A DNA stretch of 15,209 bases from contig JAZNBV010000030.1 in the NCBI GenBank assembly GCA_045587205.1, positions 1 to 15,209 of the forward strand. Direction: 5' to 3'. The DNA comes from SIG78 sp045587205 (GTDB taxonomy: Bacteria; Verrucomicrobiota; Lentisphaeria; Victivallales; Victivallaceae). The translations under genes and the position numbers were made by a program. How positions within the stretch are numbered: the first letter of the stretch is position 1; each line of letters starts with the position of its first letter. Below are positions 15,043-15,209 of this stretch, one piece after another. The notes under the pieces were generated by a model. That model was not told the DNA's origin and did no database searches. It saw only the letters and a list, made by a program, of their open reading frames with translations.

Positions 15043-15062
15043 TTTTTTTGCAAAAAAAATGG
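15040..15062 (+). terminator. Terminator directly after tRNA-Ser
   Basis: Seven T (15043-15049) follow the CCA, and CCATTTTTTT (15040-15049) is matched by AAAAAAAATGG (15052-15062). The T run after the GC-rich acceptor stem can itself stop transcription; the inverted repeat may act for the other strand as well. Confidence 0.5.
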
Positions 15063-15070
15063 CGAACGAA

Positions 15071-15209
15071 GCCGTCCGTCTACGCCCTTACGGGCTACGC
15101 CGCGACAAGCAAGTCTTCTCTTCACGCTTTTGTGGTCAACAAAAGCTCTTCACTCAAAACCGAAGGTTTTCTTCACATCTTCACCAAGCCGCAGAGAAGA
15201 CTTACTTGC
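15071..15209. repeat. Composite palindromic repeat, running off the window
   Basis: After GCCGTC and a GCCC/GGGC hairpin (15084-15095) come AAGTCTTCTC (15111-15120) and its exact complement GAGAAGACTT (15194-15203). Between these arms lie GCTTTTGT/ACAAAAGC (15126-15146) and AAAACC/GGTTTT (15156-15170). The hexamer CTTCAC stands at 15120, 15148, 15171 and 15179, separating the hairpins. The build (palindromes alternating with a short constant linker) is that of a dispersed non-coding repeat; no protein is visible. Confidence 0.65.

Noticed and set aside
14934..15125. Minus-strand open frame across tRNA-Ser encoding GERGIRTLGTL
   Set aside because: This peptide is a well-known artefact of translating the antisense of tRNA-Ser; the tRNA explains the sequence.
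15071..15209. CRISPR array
   Set aside because: The repeated hexamer is too short and spacing is irregular; no direct repeats of 23-40 bp with unique spacers exist here or elsewhere in the window.

Overview
The window looks like a chromosome segment from a member of the Lentisphaerae (Victivallis-like, PVC superphylum), possibly gut-associated. The main reason is the gene at 409-1149: it has the prepilin N-terminus [24 protein letters not shown] and a C-terminal H-X9-DG motif, a protein type greatly expanded in Lentisphaerae and Planctomycetes. Large secreted glycan hydrolases and AT-rich promoters with TATATT -10 boxes fit this. The assignment comes from sequence character only; no search was run.

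Layout. 1-200: a cluster of five small hairpins, no clear gene. 332-3989: a promoter, a prepilin-like gene and a secreted GH123/DUF4091-like protein with a CBM9-like domain, read as one operon (+). 4026-7472: a second + strand unit with its own promoter, encoding an exported alkaline phosphatase/metallophosphoesterase fusion and a GH16 glycoside hydrolase, closed by a strong terminator. 7473-7778: a hairpin-rich convergent spacer. 7779-9890 (-): pnp, with its own promoter and a leader of about 310 nt. 10299-12554 (-): an exported family 8 polysaccharide lyase (chondroitin/hyaluronan type). 12555-12812: a divergent control region with twin operator-like dyads and a tandem duplication. 12813-13556 (+): a radical SAM protein. 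13676-14563 (-): a PHP-domain metallohydrolase, convergent with it. 14955-15042 (+): tRNA-Ser(GGA), followed by a composite hairpin repeat that runs off the window.

How the genes may work together. The PL8 lyase, the GH123-like protein (GH123 enzymes remove GalNAc) and the alkaline phosphatase are all predicted to be exported, which suggests breakdown of host glycans such as chondroitin sulfate. GH16, with no signal peptide, would act inside the cell. This is inference from families; these genes form separate transcription units around ordinary housekeeping genes (pnp, tRNA-Ser), not a classical polysaccharide utilisation locus.

I found no convincing new multi-gene defence or mobile system. 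The most useful unexplained signals are regulatory or structural: the twin TCTGTA-N7-TACAGA dyads, a promoter pattern shared by pnp, the radical SAM gene and tRNA-Ser, the nested palindromes inside the prepilin gene, the two-phosphatase fusion with an altered metal-binding motif, and the hairpin-rich repeats at 7475-7760 and after the tRNA.
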